Source: Flavobacterium ardleyense (lineage in GTDB: Bacteria > Bacteroidota > Bacteroidia > Flavobacteriales > Flavobacteriaceae). Taken from it: a stretch of DNA of 64,000 bases. The stretch is taken from positions 2,356,001 to 2,420,000 of the forward strand of contig NZ_CP137891.1 in assembly GCF_033547075.1 (NCBI RefSeq). Reading direction: 5' to 3'. Below are positions 46,753 through 55,223 of this stretch, one piece after another. Each line of letters opens with the position of its first letter. The first letter of the stretch is position 1. The notes below the pieces were generated by a model. It saw nothing but the letters and a program-made list of their open reading frames with translations. It did not search any database and was not told the origin of the DNA. The position numbers and the translations under genes were made by a program.

Positions 46753-46787
46753 AATGTAAAGCGACTTTTTAGTCGCTGCTTTTCATT
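46753..46787. repeat. hairpin
   Basis: AAATG, AAAGCGACT and their complements AGTCGC, CTTT, CATTT form a long stem with small bulges; it is the last of the hairpins that follow the tRNA. Confidence 0.65.
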
Positions 46788-46839
46788 TAGACTATGGAGC
46801 TCATTCTGGATGCGCGAAGCGAATCCCGTCCTTACCTAT

Positions 46840-46889
46840 ATTATTATTTTGTAGAGACAAGGCATGCCTTATCTCTACAAAATAATAAT
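46840..46889. repeat. REP-like palindrome next to the RAYT gene
   Basis: A 50-nt palindrome with one mismatched pair is centred on GGCATGCC, with inner arms GTAGAGACAAGG / CCTTATCTCTAC and outer arms rich in AT. It ends 4 nt from the RAYT stop codon. The same core (GTAGAnACAAGGCATGCC) is found inside the RAYT gene at 47361-47388. Confidence 0.85.
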
Positions 46890-46893
46890 CACA

Positions 46894-47535
46894 TCAATAA
46901 AACCGATCCTCTTTCCAATTCTTAACATTTGATTCTATATAATCATTGATTCGGCGATATTCGTCATCACTCCGAATTATATGGTCATGAAATTTACCCT
47001 GCCAACCATTAGTATATTCCAACCGATTTGAATTTTTCGTTACTGCTGATTTATAAGAACCAATTATAGACGAAACAGTATTTTTTCCCTGATTTTGAAA
47101 TCTTGAAATTGTTTCATCATCTGCAAATTCCCTCAATCCAATTTCCGAATCCTCTGTCAAAATCAATATTCCATGAATATGATTTGGCATCACCACAAAT
47201 GCACCTAATTCAACATTTTTTGCGTGATGGGGAATTTGATACCATAAAATATTGGCGATTATGCCACAATGGGATAAATTCATTTTGTTTTTGTATTGGG
47301 TTTTGGATTGCGGATTGGGTACGGGTTCGGGTTCGGGTACGGGGTCGGGTACGGGGGCGGGTAGATACAAGGCATGCCTTGTATCTACAACGTTCAACGG
47401 GACGGACGTGATTTCACCAAAATAATGATCCCTATTATGCGTACAAATTGTAATAAAATAGGCGCCAGCCCATCCATAATTCCACCAATTAGCACGCGCA
47501 GATTCTGTTCGGTATTTATTTTTGAATAGCGTCAT
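46894..47535 (-). CDS. REP-associated tyrosine transposase (RAYT/TnpA-REP)
   Basis: This protein has 213 residues and is of the IS200/IS605-related Y1 transposase family. It shows the N-terminal ARANWWNYGWAGAYFITICT, the HUH motif in VVMPNHIHGILI, and a C-terminal helix with YIESNVKNW that carries the expected catalytic Tyr. RAYTs cut and join single-stranded REP hairpins. About 35-40 residues between FGEI and MNLSHCG are unusual: they come from a perfect palindrome (VVDTRHALYL) and a GC-rich Pro repeat (PVPDPVPEPEPVP). Whether the enzyme still works is unknown, since the HUH, the Tyr and the frame are intact. Confidence 0.88.
   Translation of the reverse strand: MTLFKNKYRTESARANWWNYGWAGAYFITICTHNRDHYFGEITSVPLNVVDTRHALYLPAPVPDPVPEPEPVPNPQSKTQYKNKMNLSHCGIIANILWYQIPHHAKNVELGAFVVMPNHIHGILILTEDSEIGLREFADDETISRFQNQGKNTVSSIIGSYKSAVTKNSNRLEYTNGWQGKFHDHIIRSDDEYRRINDYIESNVKNWKEDRFY
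47314..47360. repeat. GC-rich hexamer-type tandem repeat within the RAYT gene
   Basis: Repeats of GGGTnCGG-like units, each about 6 nt, encode alternating Pro with Val, Asp or Glu. They adjoin the palindrome at 47361-47388. Confidence 0.7.
47361..47388. repeat. perfect 28-nt palindrome inside the RAYT coding sequence
   Basis: GTAGATACAAGGCA and its complement meet at GGCATGCC. It is nearly the same as the core of the palindrome at 46840-46889. Confidence 0.9.
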
Positions 47536-47720
47536 ATTCTAACTATTTAGATAGCAACAATATACAAAATTTTCAGACGAATTATTCTGCAGTTGCCGGA
47601 CATCTAAACGCAAATTATTCAAAGGCGTTATTAAATAATTGTATAAAAATTTTATAGATATTATTTTCAATACCCCATTTCCATAATCCATTTCCTACCA
47701 CATTAATTATCAGAATGTCA

Positions 47721-47728
47721 TATCTTTG
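47721..47728 (+). promoter_or_regulatory. -7 promoter element of the DnaQ/GIY-YIG gene
   Basis: TATCTTTG matches TAnnTTTG, 29 nt upstream of the ATG at 47758. Confidence 0.55.
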
Positions 47729-47757
47729 CATCTCCAAAAACCTTAGATTTTTTTTAA

Positions 47758-49101
47758 ATGATATACACCGTCATTGATGTTGAGACGACTGGAAAAGGCA
47801 ATAAAATTACCGAAATTTCCATTTTTAGATACAACGACAACACATTTCTAGATGAGTTTACAACCCTAGTCAACCCCAACGCATATATTCCCGATTTTAT
47901 CACCGCACTTACGGGCATCGACAATACGATGGTTCAAGACGCACCAACTTTTGCCGAAGTCGCCCAAGACATTCTGAAAATAACCGAAGACGCTGTTTTT
48001 ATCGCTCATAATGTCAACTTTGATTACAATGTAATTCGGAATGAGTTCAAAGAAATTGGGATAAATTTCAATCGAAGAAAACTCTGTACAGTAAGGCTTT
48101 CAAGAAATTTACTGCCTGGACATCGCTCTTACAGTTTGGGTAAAATCTGTGCAGATTTAAATATCAATATTCTAAATCGACACCGTGCGAAAGGTGATGT
48201 GGAAGCGACTGTAATTCTTTTTCATAAATTATTAGAGCAACCGGATGCCGAGGCAGTATTAGAAAAATCATTGAATAAAGCTTCGAAAGAGGCAACCTTA
48301 CCGTCAAATCTTAGCCAAGAAGTTTTTGGAAATCTACCCAAGAAACCAGGTATTTATTATTTCCGTAACAAGAAAAATAAAATTATTTACGTTGGCAAAG
48401 CAATTGATATTCAGAAACGTGTTTTGGGTCACTTTTATTCGAAAACTGAAAAAGAATTAAGTCTTTGTCGCGAGACCGCCCACGTAGATTTTGAGCTGTC
48501 TGGAAGTGAGACAATCGCTTTATTGATGGAGGATTGTGCAATCAAACATCACTTTCCACCTTTTAATCAAGCGGCAAAAAGAGTTCCTAAAACGTTTTCT
48601 ATTTTTACTTATACGGATAGAAAAGGCATTGCACATCTAGCCTATAATGAGACCAAGACGGCACCTAATTCACTTGCAATTTTGTATAGCATTACAGAAT
48701 GCCGCGCTTTTATCCAAAAATTATGCAGTCAGTATCAGCTCTGTCCCAAATATTGTCATCTTGCCGAAGTTTGCAGTGGCGGCGATCAATTCACTCATTT
48801 TTGTCAGGGAATTTGTCAAGATTCCGAGGCTGTAGAAGCTTACAATCAACGTGTTTTTGAGGCAATAGAGCAAATTACTAGCAATTCTCAAGATGTTGTA
48901 ATCAAAAAGAAAGGTCGCTATGATCATGAAGACGCCTTTATTTTGATAGAAAATGGCACCTATCTCGGCTATGGTTTCATCGATAAGTCTGAGCAAATAA
49001 TGTCGAATTCTGATTTAGAGCCATTTTTAATTAAGCAAAAAGACAATTCAGATATTAAGAGAATTTTGCGGAAAGAGATTGAAAAGACACTTTCAATTTA
49101 A
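47758..49101 (+). CDS. DnaQ-like 3'-5' exonuclease fused to a GIY-YIG (UvrC-like) nuclease
   Basis: This protein has 447 residues. Residues 1-165 form a DEDDh exonuclease (DVETTG at 7-12, HNVNFD, and HRAKGDVEAT for the final His/Asp). Residues ~190-275 form a GIY-YIG domain (KPGIYYFRNKKNKIIYVGKA), as in UvrC and Cho. The C-terminal ~170 residues contain a Cys cluster (CSQYQLCPKYCHLAEVC), possibly a metal site. Such exonuclease-UvrC fusions occur in Bacteroidota and in mycobacteria. A role in repair of bulky lesions or crosslinks is inferred. Confidence 0.9.
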   Translation: MIYTVIDVETTGKGNKITEISIFRYNDNTFLDEFTTLVNPNAYIPDFITALTGIDNTMVQDAPTFAEVAQDILKITEDAVFIAHNVNFDYNVIRNEFKEIGINFNRRKLCTVRLSRNLLPGHRSYSLGKICADLNINILNRHRAKGDVEATVILFHKLLEQPDAEAVLEKSLNKASKEATLPSNLSQEVFGNLPKKPGIYYFRNKKNKIIYVGKAIDIQKRVLGHFYSKTEKELSLCRETAHVDFELSGSETIALLMEDCAIKHHFPPFNQAAKRVPKTFSIFTYTDRKGIAHLAYNETKTAPNSLAILYSITECRAFIQKLCSQYQLCPKYCHLAEVCSGGDQFTHFCQGICQDSEAVEAYNQRVFEAIEQITSNSQDVVIKKKGRYDHEDAFILIENGTYLGYGFIDKSEQIMSNSDLEPFLIKQKDNSDIKRILRKEIEKTLSI

Positions 49102-49190
49102 TTTTTTGGAGCTTTTTCCTGCTTTCCGTTCCAATCTTTTGAGCCTGAAAAAAAGGCTCAAAAGGATTTCACTGCAATCAGGGCTAGGGC
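49102..49190 (+). repeat. interspersed hairpin repeat, copy 3
   Basis: It starts directly after the stop of the DnaQ/GIY-YIG gene. The left end is TTTTTTGGAGCTTTTTCCTG, the hairpin is TTTTGAGCC paired with GGCTCAAAA, and the right end is GCAATCAGGGCTAGGGC. Confidence 0.85.
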
Positions 49191-49321
49191 ACTCCGTCAT
49201 TTTAGAATTGTGGGGTATATACATCTAACAATCAAGCTAATCGTGCAAAATTTCTAAAAAATAATATAACCTTAGACTTCCATATTTTTAGAACTTAGAC
49301 TTTCATTAAAAATATCAAATT

Positions 49322-50491
49322 ATGAAAGCAGCACAAATACACGGACCAGGCTCAATAAAATACGACACTGTACAAGATCCTATAATAAAAAATCAAGACG
49401 ACTTAATCCTCAAAGTAACCTCGACCGCTATCTGTGGGTCGGATTTACATATTTATTCTGGGGGAATTCCCCAACCGCGACCTATGACTATTGGTCACGA
49501 ATTTATGGGAATCGTCGAAGAAGTCGGCAAAAATGTAACTCATCTTAAACGCGGCGACCGAATCATAGTTCCATTTCCAATCTCCTGTGGTCACTGCTTT
49601 TTTTGCGATCACGAATTGCCGGGGCATTGCGAAAATAGCAATCCCGATCATTATGGACCAGAAGGCGGTGTTCTAACCGAAAAAGGCGGAGGAATGTTTG
49701 GTTACACCGATTTGTACGGTGGTTATGATGGAGGACAAGCGCAATACGTTCGCGTTCCATACGCACATGTTGGACCACGAGTAGTGCCTGATAACCTTAC
49801 CGACGAACAGGTGTTGTTTCTAACAGACATTTTTCCCACTGGATATTCTGGTGTCGATTGGGGCGAAGTGAAAGGTGGCGAAAGCGTTGCTATTTTTGGC
49901 GCGGGGCCAGTAGGAATAATGGCCGCGAAAAGCGCTGTACTGAGAGGCGCTGCAAAAGTGATTGTAATTGATACCGTGCAATATCGACTTGATAAAGCAA
50001 AGGCTTCAACCGGCTGCGATACAATTTTGTGGAACAGCGGATCAAAAGATGTAGTAGAGCAAGTTCGACAGTTTACCAAAGGTCGTGGTGCCGATGTATG
50101 CATTGACGCTGTTGGTTTTGAACCTGATAGAAATTTGCTAGAACGGGTTGACTCTGCACTAAGTTTTGAAGTTGGTTCAGTAAAAGTTTTGGAAGCTTGT
50201 ATGAGCGCGGTGCGTCGTGGAGGAATCGTATCGGTATTAGGTGTCTATCCGTATTTATATGATGCTTTTCCAATTGGACAATTCTTTGACAAGGGAATTC
50301 AAATTCGAGGTGGTCAAGCGCCAGTTCACAAACATATCGATAAGTTATTAGATTATGTCAAACAAGGAAAAGTGCAACTTGATGATATAATAACCCACAG
50401 ATTACCATTGAGCGAAGTGTCGCACGCCTACGATATTTTTAATAAAAAGAAAGATGGTTGTGTGAAGGTAATTCTTGATCCGTGGAAATAA
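49322..50491 (+). CDS. zinc-dependent alcohol dehydrogenase (formaldehyde dehydrogenase-like)
   Basis: This medium-chain dehydrogenase has 389 residues. The catalytic-zinc Cys and neighbours are in TAICGSDLHIYSGG, the second ligand His in TIGHEFMGIVEE, and the structural-zinc cysteines in CGHCFFCDHELPGHC. The NAD site is AIFGAGPVGIMAA. An extra loop of about 25 residues (EGGVLTEKGGGMFGYTDLYGGYDGG) and the overall length resemble glutathione-independent formaldehyde dehydrogenases. The substrate is not certain. Confidence 0.88.
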   Translation: MKAAQIHGPGSIKYDTVQDPIIKNQDDLILKVTSTAICGSDLHIYSGGIPQPRPMTIGHEFMGIVEEVGKNVTHLKRGDRIIVPFPISCGHCFFCDHELPGHCENSNPDHYGPEGGVLTEKGGGMFGYTDLYGGYDGGQAQYVRVPYAHVGPRVVPDNLTDEQVLFLTDIFPTGYSGVDWGEVKGGESVAIFGAGPVGIMAAKSAVLRGAAKVIVIDTVQYRLDKAKASTGCDTILWNSGSKDVVEQVRQFTKGRGADVCIDAVGFEPDRNLLERVDSALSFEVGSVKVLEACMSAVRRGGIVSVLGVYPYLYDAFPIGQFFDKGIQIRGGQAPVHKHIDKLLDYVKQGKVQLDDIITHRLPLSEVSHAYDIFNKKKDGCVKVILDPWK

Positions 50492-50649
50492 TTTTAGGAT
50501 TATTTATATAACACTAAATGCTCGACTTTTAAATTTATTTGTCGGGCATTTTGGCTGTAAATATGAGATAGAAAATATTATAATTTTCTACGATCCTCAA
50601 AACCACTTTATCGGGATTATACTTATGTTTGTAAGTCAAATATTACACT

Positions 50650-52458
50650 ATGAATTTCAAGAAAATCATTTCGGCGGCAACTTTAGGTTTTTGCACTTCA
50701 GGAGTATTAATTTCCTGCAATTATAAAGAATCAACTACCACAATCGAAACAATTAATAAAGCAAATATCGACAGCATTGCGGCAAATTATTACGAAGAAT
50801 ATCTTTCGTTTTATCCTCTAGAAGCTACGTCACAAGGAGATACTAGGTTTAATAATCAACTTCCTATTTCAATTTCACAGGAATTTATTGCTAAAGAGAT
50901 AGCATTTCTAAACCGCTTTCTAGATCAATTAAATAAAGTTGATTATGAATCACTGTCTAATGACAAGAAGGTAATTTACGATGTACTTAAATATAAATTG
51001 GAAAATGACAAAGCGCAATTTGATTATAATCCACAATTAATTCCATTTACGCAGTTCGGCGGATTGCCTTTAGATTTTCCATTATTGGGAAGTGGAGAAG
51101 GAAGTCAACCTTTCAAAACCGTCAAAGATTATTATAATTGGCTAGAGCGTATGGCAATATTTCCACTTTGGATGGATGCGGCGATCGTAAATTTTAAAGA
51201 AGGACTGGACAAGGATGTCGTATTGCCTAAAATTTTGGTTGGTAAGATGATTTCACAAATGAGTGCTTCGGAATTGGTGTCAACAGATTTTTCTAAAAAT
51301 ATTTTTTCGGGACCAACGAGAAACTTTCCTTCAGATTTCGATAGTGCTACAAAAGCTGATCTTACTAAAAAGTACAAAGAAGCAGTAGCAAAGAATATAA
51401 TACCTGCCTACAAAAAGATGGCTGATTTTTTAGCCAATGACTATTTGGCGAAAGCCAGAACCACCGATGGCTACAACGCCCTACCACAGGGACAGAAAAC
51501 TTATAATTACCAAGTTGCAAGTTGGACCACCACCGACCTTGACCCCGAAGAAATTTTAGTTCTAGGTCGACAAGAAGTTAAGAGAATTCGCGACGAAATG
51601 ACACAAGTGCAGAAAACACTTGGCTTCGAGGGAACTTTAGAAGAATTTCTAACTCACGTAAAAAGTGATCAAAAAGCAATGCCGTTTCAAACATCCAAAG
51701 AAATTTTGAAAGCTTTTAATGATATTTTATTAAAAATAACGCCAAAATTACAAACGATGTTTAGTGTAACTCCAAAAACACCGTTCGAAATCAGGCAGAC
51801 CGAAAAATTTAGAGAAGCAACAGCAAGTGCACAATATGTGCAGGGAACGCCTGATGGCAAAAGGCCTGGTATTTTTTATATGCCCATTCCAAATCCTGCA
51901 AATTTTAATGTAACATCAGGAATGGAGTCTTTATTTTTGCACGAGGCAATTCCTGGACATCATTACCAAGTTTCGCTACAGCAAGAAAACGAAAGCTTGC
52001 CAAAGTTTATGCGATTTGGTTGGTTTGGAGCTTACGGCGAGGGTTGGGCCTTATATTGTGAATCACTGGGAACAGAATTTGGACTTTACACTGATCCTTA
52101 CCAAAAAATGGGCGCTTTAAGTGACGAAATGTTGCGAGCAGTACGCTTGGTAATAGATCCGGCACTTCACACAGGTAAAATGAGTAGAGAAGAAGCGATT
52201 CAGTACTTTTTAAATAATGTCGCGTACGATAAAGCATCTGCAACTGCCGAAGTAGAACGCTATATGGCTATGCCGGGACAAGCAGTAAGTTATAAAATTG
52301 GTGCACTTAAAATCAAAGATCTGCGTAATAAATATCAAAAGCAATTAGGACCAAAATTTAATATTGCGTCCTTTCACGACGAAATTTTAAGCCAAGGTTG
52401 CTTACCTTTAAGCGTTCTAAAACGAAAAATGGCACAATGGGCCGAATCTCAAAAATAA
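50650..52458 (+). CDS. DUF885 family metallopeptidase-like lipoprotein
   Basis: This protein has 602 residues. The N-terminal lipobox is GVLISC (Cys22-24 region), so it should be anchored in a membrane facing the periplasm. The zinc motif is HEAIPGHHYQ (an HExxH variant, HEAIPGH), typical of DUF885 proteins, with a distal Glu in EGWALYCESLG. The family is thought to be composed of Zn-dependent carboxypeptidases or aminopeptidases. A DUF1684 gene follows with a 4-nt gap. Confidence 0.88.
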   Translation: MNFKKIISAATLGFCTSGVLISCNYKESTTTIETINKANIDSIAANYYEEYLSFYPLEATSQGDTRFNNQLPISISQEFIAKEIAFLNRFLDQLNKVDYESLSNDKKVIYDVLKYKLENDKAQFDYNPQLIPFTQFGGLPLDFPLLGSGEGSQPFKTVKDYYNWLERMAIFPLWMDAAIVNFKEGLDKDVVLPKILVGKMISQMSASELVSTDFSKNIFSGPTRNFPSDFDSATKADLTKKYKEAVAKNIIPAYKKMADFLANDYLAKARTTDGYNALPQGQKTYNYQVASWTTTDLDPEEILVLGRQEVKRIRDEMTQVQKTLGFEGTLEEFLTHVKSDQKAMPFQTSKEILKAFNDILLKITPKLQTMFSVTPKTPFEIRQTEKFREATASAQYVQGTPDGKRPGIFYMPIPNPANFNVTSGMESLFLHEAIPGHHYQVSLQQENESLPKFMRFGWFGAYGEGWALYCESLGTEFGLYTDPYQKMGALSDEMLRAVRLVIDPALHTGKMSREEAIQYFLNNVAYDKASATAEVERYMAMPGQAVSYKIGALKIKDLRNKYQKQLGPKFNIASFHDEILSQGCLPLSVLKRKMAQWAESQK

Positions 52459-52462
52459 AATT

Positions 52463-53062
52463 ATGATCAAAAAATTAGCATTTTTTATACTGTTCTGCGG
52501 AAGCGTATCTGCTCAAGAACAGTGCAATATCGAAAAATCTAAAGAGTATCAGCAGGAACTCAATAAAGAATACTCTGACAACAAGACGACTCCACTTACC
52601 GCCGCGGATTTAAAGGATTTTACTAATCTGGATTTTTTTAAAGCCAATTCCGATTATTGTGTCGTTGCAAAAATAAAACGAACTATCAATGCTAAACCTT
52701 TTGTGATGCAGACCACCACAGATAGAAGTCCAATGTATGTGAAATATGCAGATTTGGTTTTTCTGATTGATGGCAAAGAGCAAATTTTGGAAGTGTATCA
52801 AAGTATTAAGCCAGCATCAATTGACGCTTTTAGCACAGATTTATTTCTACCTTTTACAGATTTGACTACTGGCAAAGAGTCCTACGGTGGCGGTCGTTAT
52901 ATGGACCTTGAAATCCCTGATGGAGATTTGATCACCTTAGATTTTAACCGCGCTTACAATCCATATTGCGCTTACAACGCAAGATATTCTTGCCCTTTGG
53001 TTCCAAAGGTGAATCATCTCGAAGTTGAGATTAGAGCAGGGGTAAAAAAATTCCACGACTAG
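52463..53062 (+). CDS. DUF1684 domain-containing exported protein
   Basis: This protein has 199 residues with the signal peptide MIKKLAFFILFCGSVSAQ. The DUF1684 core is very clear: TDLTTGKESYGGGRYMDLEI, DFNRAYNPYCAYNARYSCPL and PKVNHLEVEIRAG. The conserved YGGGR and NPxCAY motifs define the family, which has no known activity. It starts 4 nt after the DUF885 gene and ends directly before the TatD gene, so it lies inside an operon. Confidence 0.85.
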   Translation: MIKKLAFFILFCGSVSAQEQCNIEKSKEYQQELNKEYSDNKTTPLTAADLKDFTNLDFFKANSDYCVVAKIKRTINAKPFVMQTTTDRSPMYVKYADLVFLIDGKEQILEVYQSIKPASIDAFSTDLFLPFTDLTTGKESYGGGRYMDLEIPDGDLITLDFNRAYNPYCAYNARYSCPLVPKVNHLEVEIRAGVKKFHD

Positions 53063-53719
53063 ATGATCTATTATAATTTACATACACATTCAGATCCTGA
53101 AAGTAGTACAATTGTAGCGGTGGTCAATGTTTATCCAAAGGACTATCCTACGGGCAGTAAATACTTTTCAATCGGAATTCATCCATGGTATATTGACGAA
53201 GAAAATTTTGAAAGTGAATTGGCAATTATTGAAAAAGCGGTGCAGGACAAAAATTGCATAGGGATTGGGGAATGTGGAATCGATAAAAAGATAGAAACAA
53301 ACATCAACTTGCAAACTAAAGTTTTTGAGCGACAATTGCTTCTTGCCGAAAAATATCAAATTCCCGTTATTTTACATCTTGTTGCGGCTTATGACGAATT
53401 GATTGCGATGAAAAACGATTTGAATATTACCGTACCACTTATTATCCACGGATTTGCAAAAAGTCCTGAATTGGCACAGCAGTTGGAATCGCATGGAATT
53501 ATTTTGTCCTTTGGAAAATACTTATTACGAAATCCTAATCTAGCTGAATCGCTAAATGCAATTGCTGACAAAAGCTTCTTATTAGAAACAGATTTAAGCG
53601 AAGACACAATTCAAGAGATATATCTCAAAGCCGCCGAGGCAAAAAATATAACTTTAACTGAACTGCACTCAATAATACAACGTAACTTTGCACGCATATT
53701 TTCAAAATATAAAATCTAA
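53063..53719 (+). CDS. TatD family metal-dependent hydrolase
   Basis: This protein has 218 residues. It is a TIM-barrel amidohydrolase relative of the TatD DNase type: YNLHTHSD for the first metal pair, IGECGIDK for the Glu ligand, VILHLVAAYDEL and VPLIIHGFAKSP for His ligands, and LLETDLSEDT for the Asp. It is shorter than usual (about 255 residues) but keeps all the ligands. It probably cleaves DNA or other phosphodiesters. It abuts the DUF1684 gene and is 17 nt from tcdA. Confidence 0.85.
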   Translation: MIYYNLHTHSDPESSTIVAVVNVYPKDYPTGSKYFSIGIHPWYIDEENFESELAIIEKAVQDKNCIGIGECGIDKKIETNINLQTKVFERQLLLAEKYQIPVILHLVAAYDELIAMKNDLNITVPLIIHGFAKSPELAQQLESHGIILSFGKYLLRNPNLAESLNAIADKSFLLETDLSEDTIQEIYLKAAEAKNITLTELHSIIQRNFARIFSKYKI

Positions 53720-53736
53720 AGTAAATACCGTACAGA

Positions 53737-54480
53737 ATGGCAGAATGGTTAAGCAGAGCCGAGTTATTATATAAAAAAGAAGGTTTAGAAAGATTGCACA
53801 ATGCCAACATTTTGGTAGTAGGTTTGGGAGGAGTTGGATCTTTTGCTGCAGAATTCTTGGTACGATCGGGCATTGGAAAAATCACAATAGTTGATGCAGA
53901 CACTGTTGATATTTCAAATATTAATAGACAATTGCCAGCACTTAATTCAACTATAGGTTTAAATAAAGTTGACGTTGTTGCTCAACGACTATTGGATATA
54001 AATCCCGAATTAAAACTTACTCCAATCAAAGAATTTTTATCACCGGAGCGTGCTTTCGAAATCGTAACGGACGAATTTGATTTCGTGGTGGATTGCATTG
54101 ACAGCGTTACTCCGAAAATCAATTTGATTATCGCGGCCAAACGCAAACGCGTAAAAATTGTTAGTTGCATGGGAGCAGGAGGAAAGATGGAAGCTTCCAA
54201 AGTAAAAGTTGGCGATATTAAGAATACCGAAAACTGCTTTTTGGCCAAAGCTATAAAAAAACGTCTAAAGGAAGTCAAAATTGACAAAGGTGTAAAAGTC
54301 GTATATAGTTCCGAAATTCAAGACGAATCAAGTTTAAAAACCACAGACGGCAGCAATTACAAAAAATCCTTTTATGGCACCAATAGTTATATGCCAGGAC
54401 TTTTTGGACTTTATGCCGCCGAAACAGTAATTAGACATATTTTAAAAAAATCAAAAGATGATCAAGACAGTATTGTTTGA
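53737..54480 (+). CDS. tcdA: tRNA threonylcarbamoyladenosine dehydratase TcdA
   Basis: This ThiF/E1-like enzyme has 247 residues. The nucleotide site is VVGLGGVGSFAAEFLVRSGI, the Asp is in VDADTVDISNINRQ, and CMGAGGKME carries a conserved Cys. It cyclises t6A37 to ct6A in ANN-reading tRNAs using ATP. It is followed by the HAD gene, whose start lies 22 nt inside its 3' end. Confidence 0.9.
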   Translation: MAEWLSRAELLYKKEGLERLHNANILVVGLGGVGSFAAEFLVRSGIGKITIVDADTVDISNINRQLPALNSTIGLNKVDVVAQRLLDINPELKLTPIKEFLSPERAFEIVTDEFDFVVDCIDSVTPKINLIIAAKRKRVKIVSCMGAGGKMEASKVKVGDIKNTENCFLAKAIKKRLKEVKIDKGVKVVYSSEIQDESSLKTTDGSNYKKSFYGTNSYMPGLFGLYAAETVIRHILKKSKDDQDSIV

Positions 54481-55129
54481 TATGGATGGGGTAATCGTGG
54501 ACACAGAGCCTGTACACCGTTTTGCCTATTTCGAACATTTTAAAGAATTGGGAATAGATGTGACCGAGGAGATGTTTACAACCTATACAGGAAATTCTAC
54601 CCGCAATGTTTTTCAAAGAATTAAAGAGCATTTTGGATTAGACCACGAAGTGGAAAGTTTGATTCAACGCAAGCGAAGTATTTTTAATGATGCCTTTGAT
54701 TATAAGGAAGATTTGACGCTGCTAGAGGGCGTTGAAGATTTGATTAAAGACTTTCACTCAAATGGAATTCAAATGATTCTGGCTTCTTCTGCCTCAAAAG
54801 TCACGATTGACAGAGTTTTTAGACGTTTTAATTTGCATCAGTATTTTAGTCATATTGTCAGTGGCGAAGATTTTCCGAAATCAAAACCAGACCCCGCAAT
54901 TTTTCTACACGCGGCCAGGCTAAGTGGCGACTCTCGTGACCAATGTATTGTTATTGAAGATAGCACAAACGGTGTAAAGGCGGCAAATGCTGCAAATATT
55001 TTTTGTATTGGATACAGAAGTTTCCATTCGAAATTGCAAAATCTTGAAACGGCCGATATGATAATTTCAAAATTTTCGGAGATCGATGCCGCGAAAGTAC
55101 GCTCAATTACAGGGAAAATTATTGCTTAA
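54458..55129 (+). CDS. HAD family phosphatase (beta-phosphoglucomutase-like)
   Basis: This protein has 223 residues. Motif I is FDMDGVIVDTEP, motif II is ASSASKVT, and the Lys and Asp motifs are KPDPAIF and IEDSTNGVKAA. A helical cap follows motif I. The overlap of 23 nt with tcdA suggests translational coupling. Subfamily members hydrolyse or isomerise sugar phosphates; the substrate is unknown. Confidence 0.88.
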   Translation: MIKTVLFDMDGVIVDTEPVHRFAYFEHFKELGIDVTEEMFTTYTGNSTRNVFQRIKEHFGLDHEVESLIQRKRSIFNDAFDYKEDLTLLEGVEDLIKDFHSNGIQMILASSASKVTIDRVFRRFNLHQYFSHIVSGEDFPKSKPDPAIFLHAARLSGDSRDQCIVIEDSTNGVKAANAANIFCIGYRSFHSKLQNLETADMIISKFSEIDAAKVRSITGKIIA

Positions 55130-55189
55130 GATTTGGAAAAACAAAATTGAATTAAGTATTTATTAACTAATAGTTTTAACTTGAAATCG

Positions 55190-55197
55190 TATTTTTG
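55190..55197 (+). promoter_or_regulatory. -7 promoter element of the DUF2911 gene
   Basis: TATTTTTG matches TAnnTTTG, 26 nt upstream of the ATG at 55224. Confidence 0.5.
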
Positions 55198-55223
55198 AAG
55201 ATTAACGAAATTTAAAGAACATT

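Noticed and set aside
46672..46787. CRISPR array
   Set aside because: The hairpins differ in sequence and spacing; there are no regular repeats with unique spacers and no cas genes.
47103..47411. 102-codon plus-strand frame opposite the RAYT gene
   Set aside because: It is antisense to a clear transposase, and its Arg/Val repeat and DTRHALYL ending only reflect the GC-rich repeat and the palindrome.
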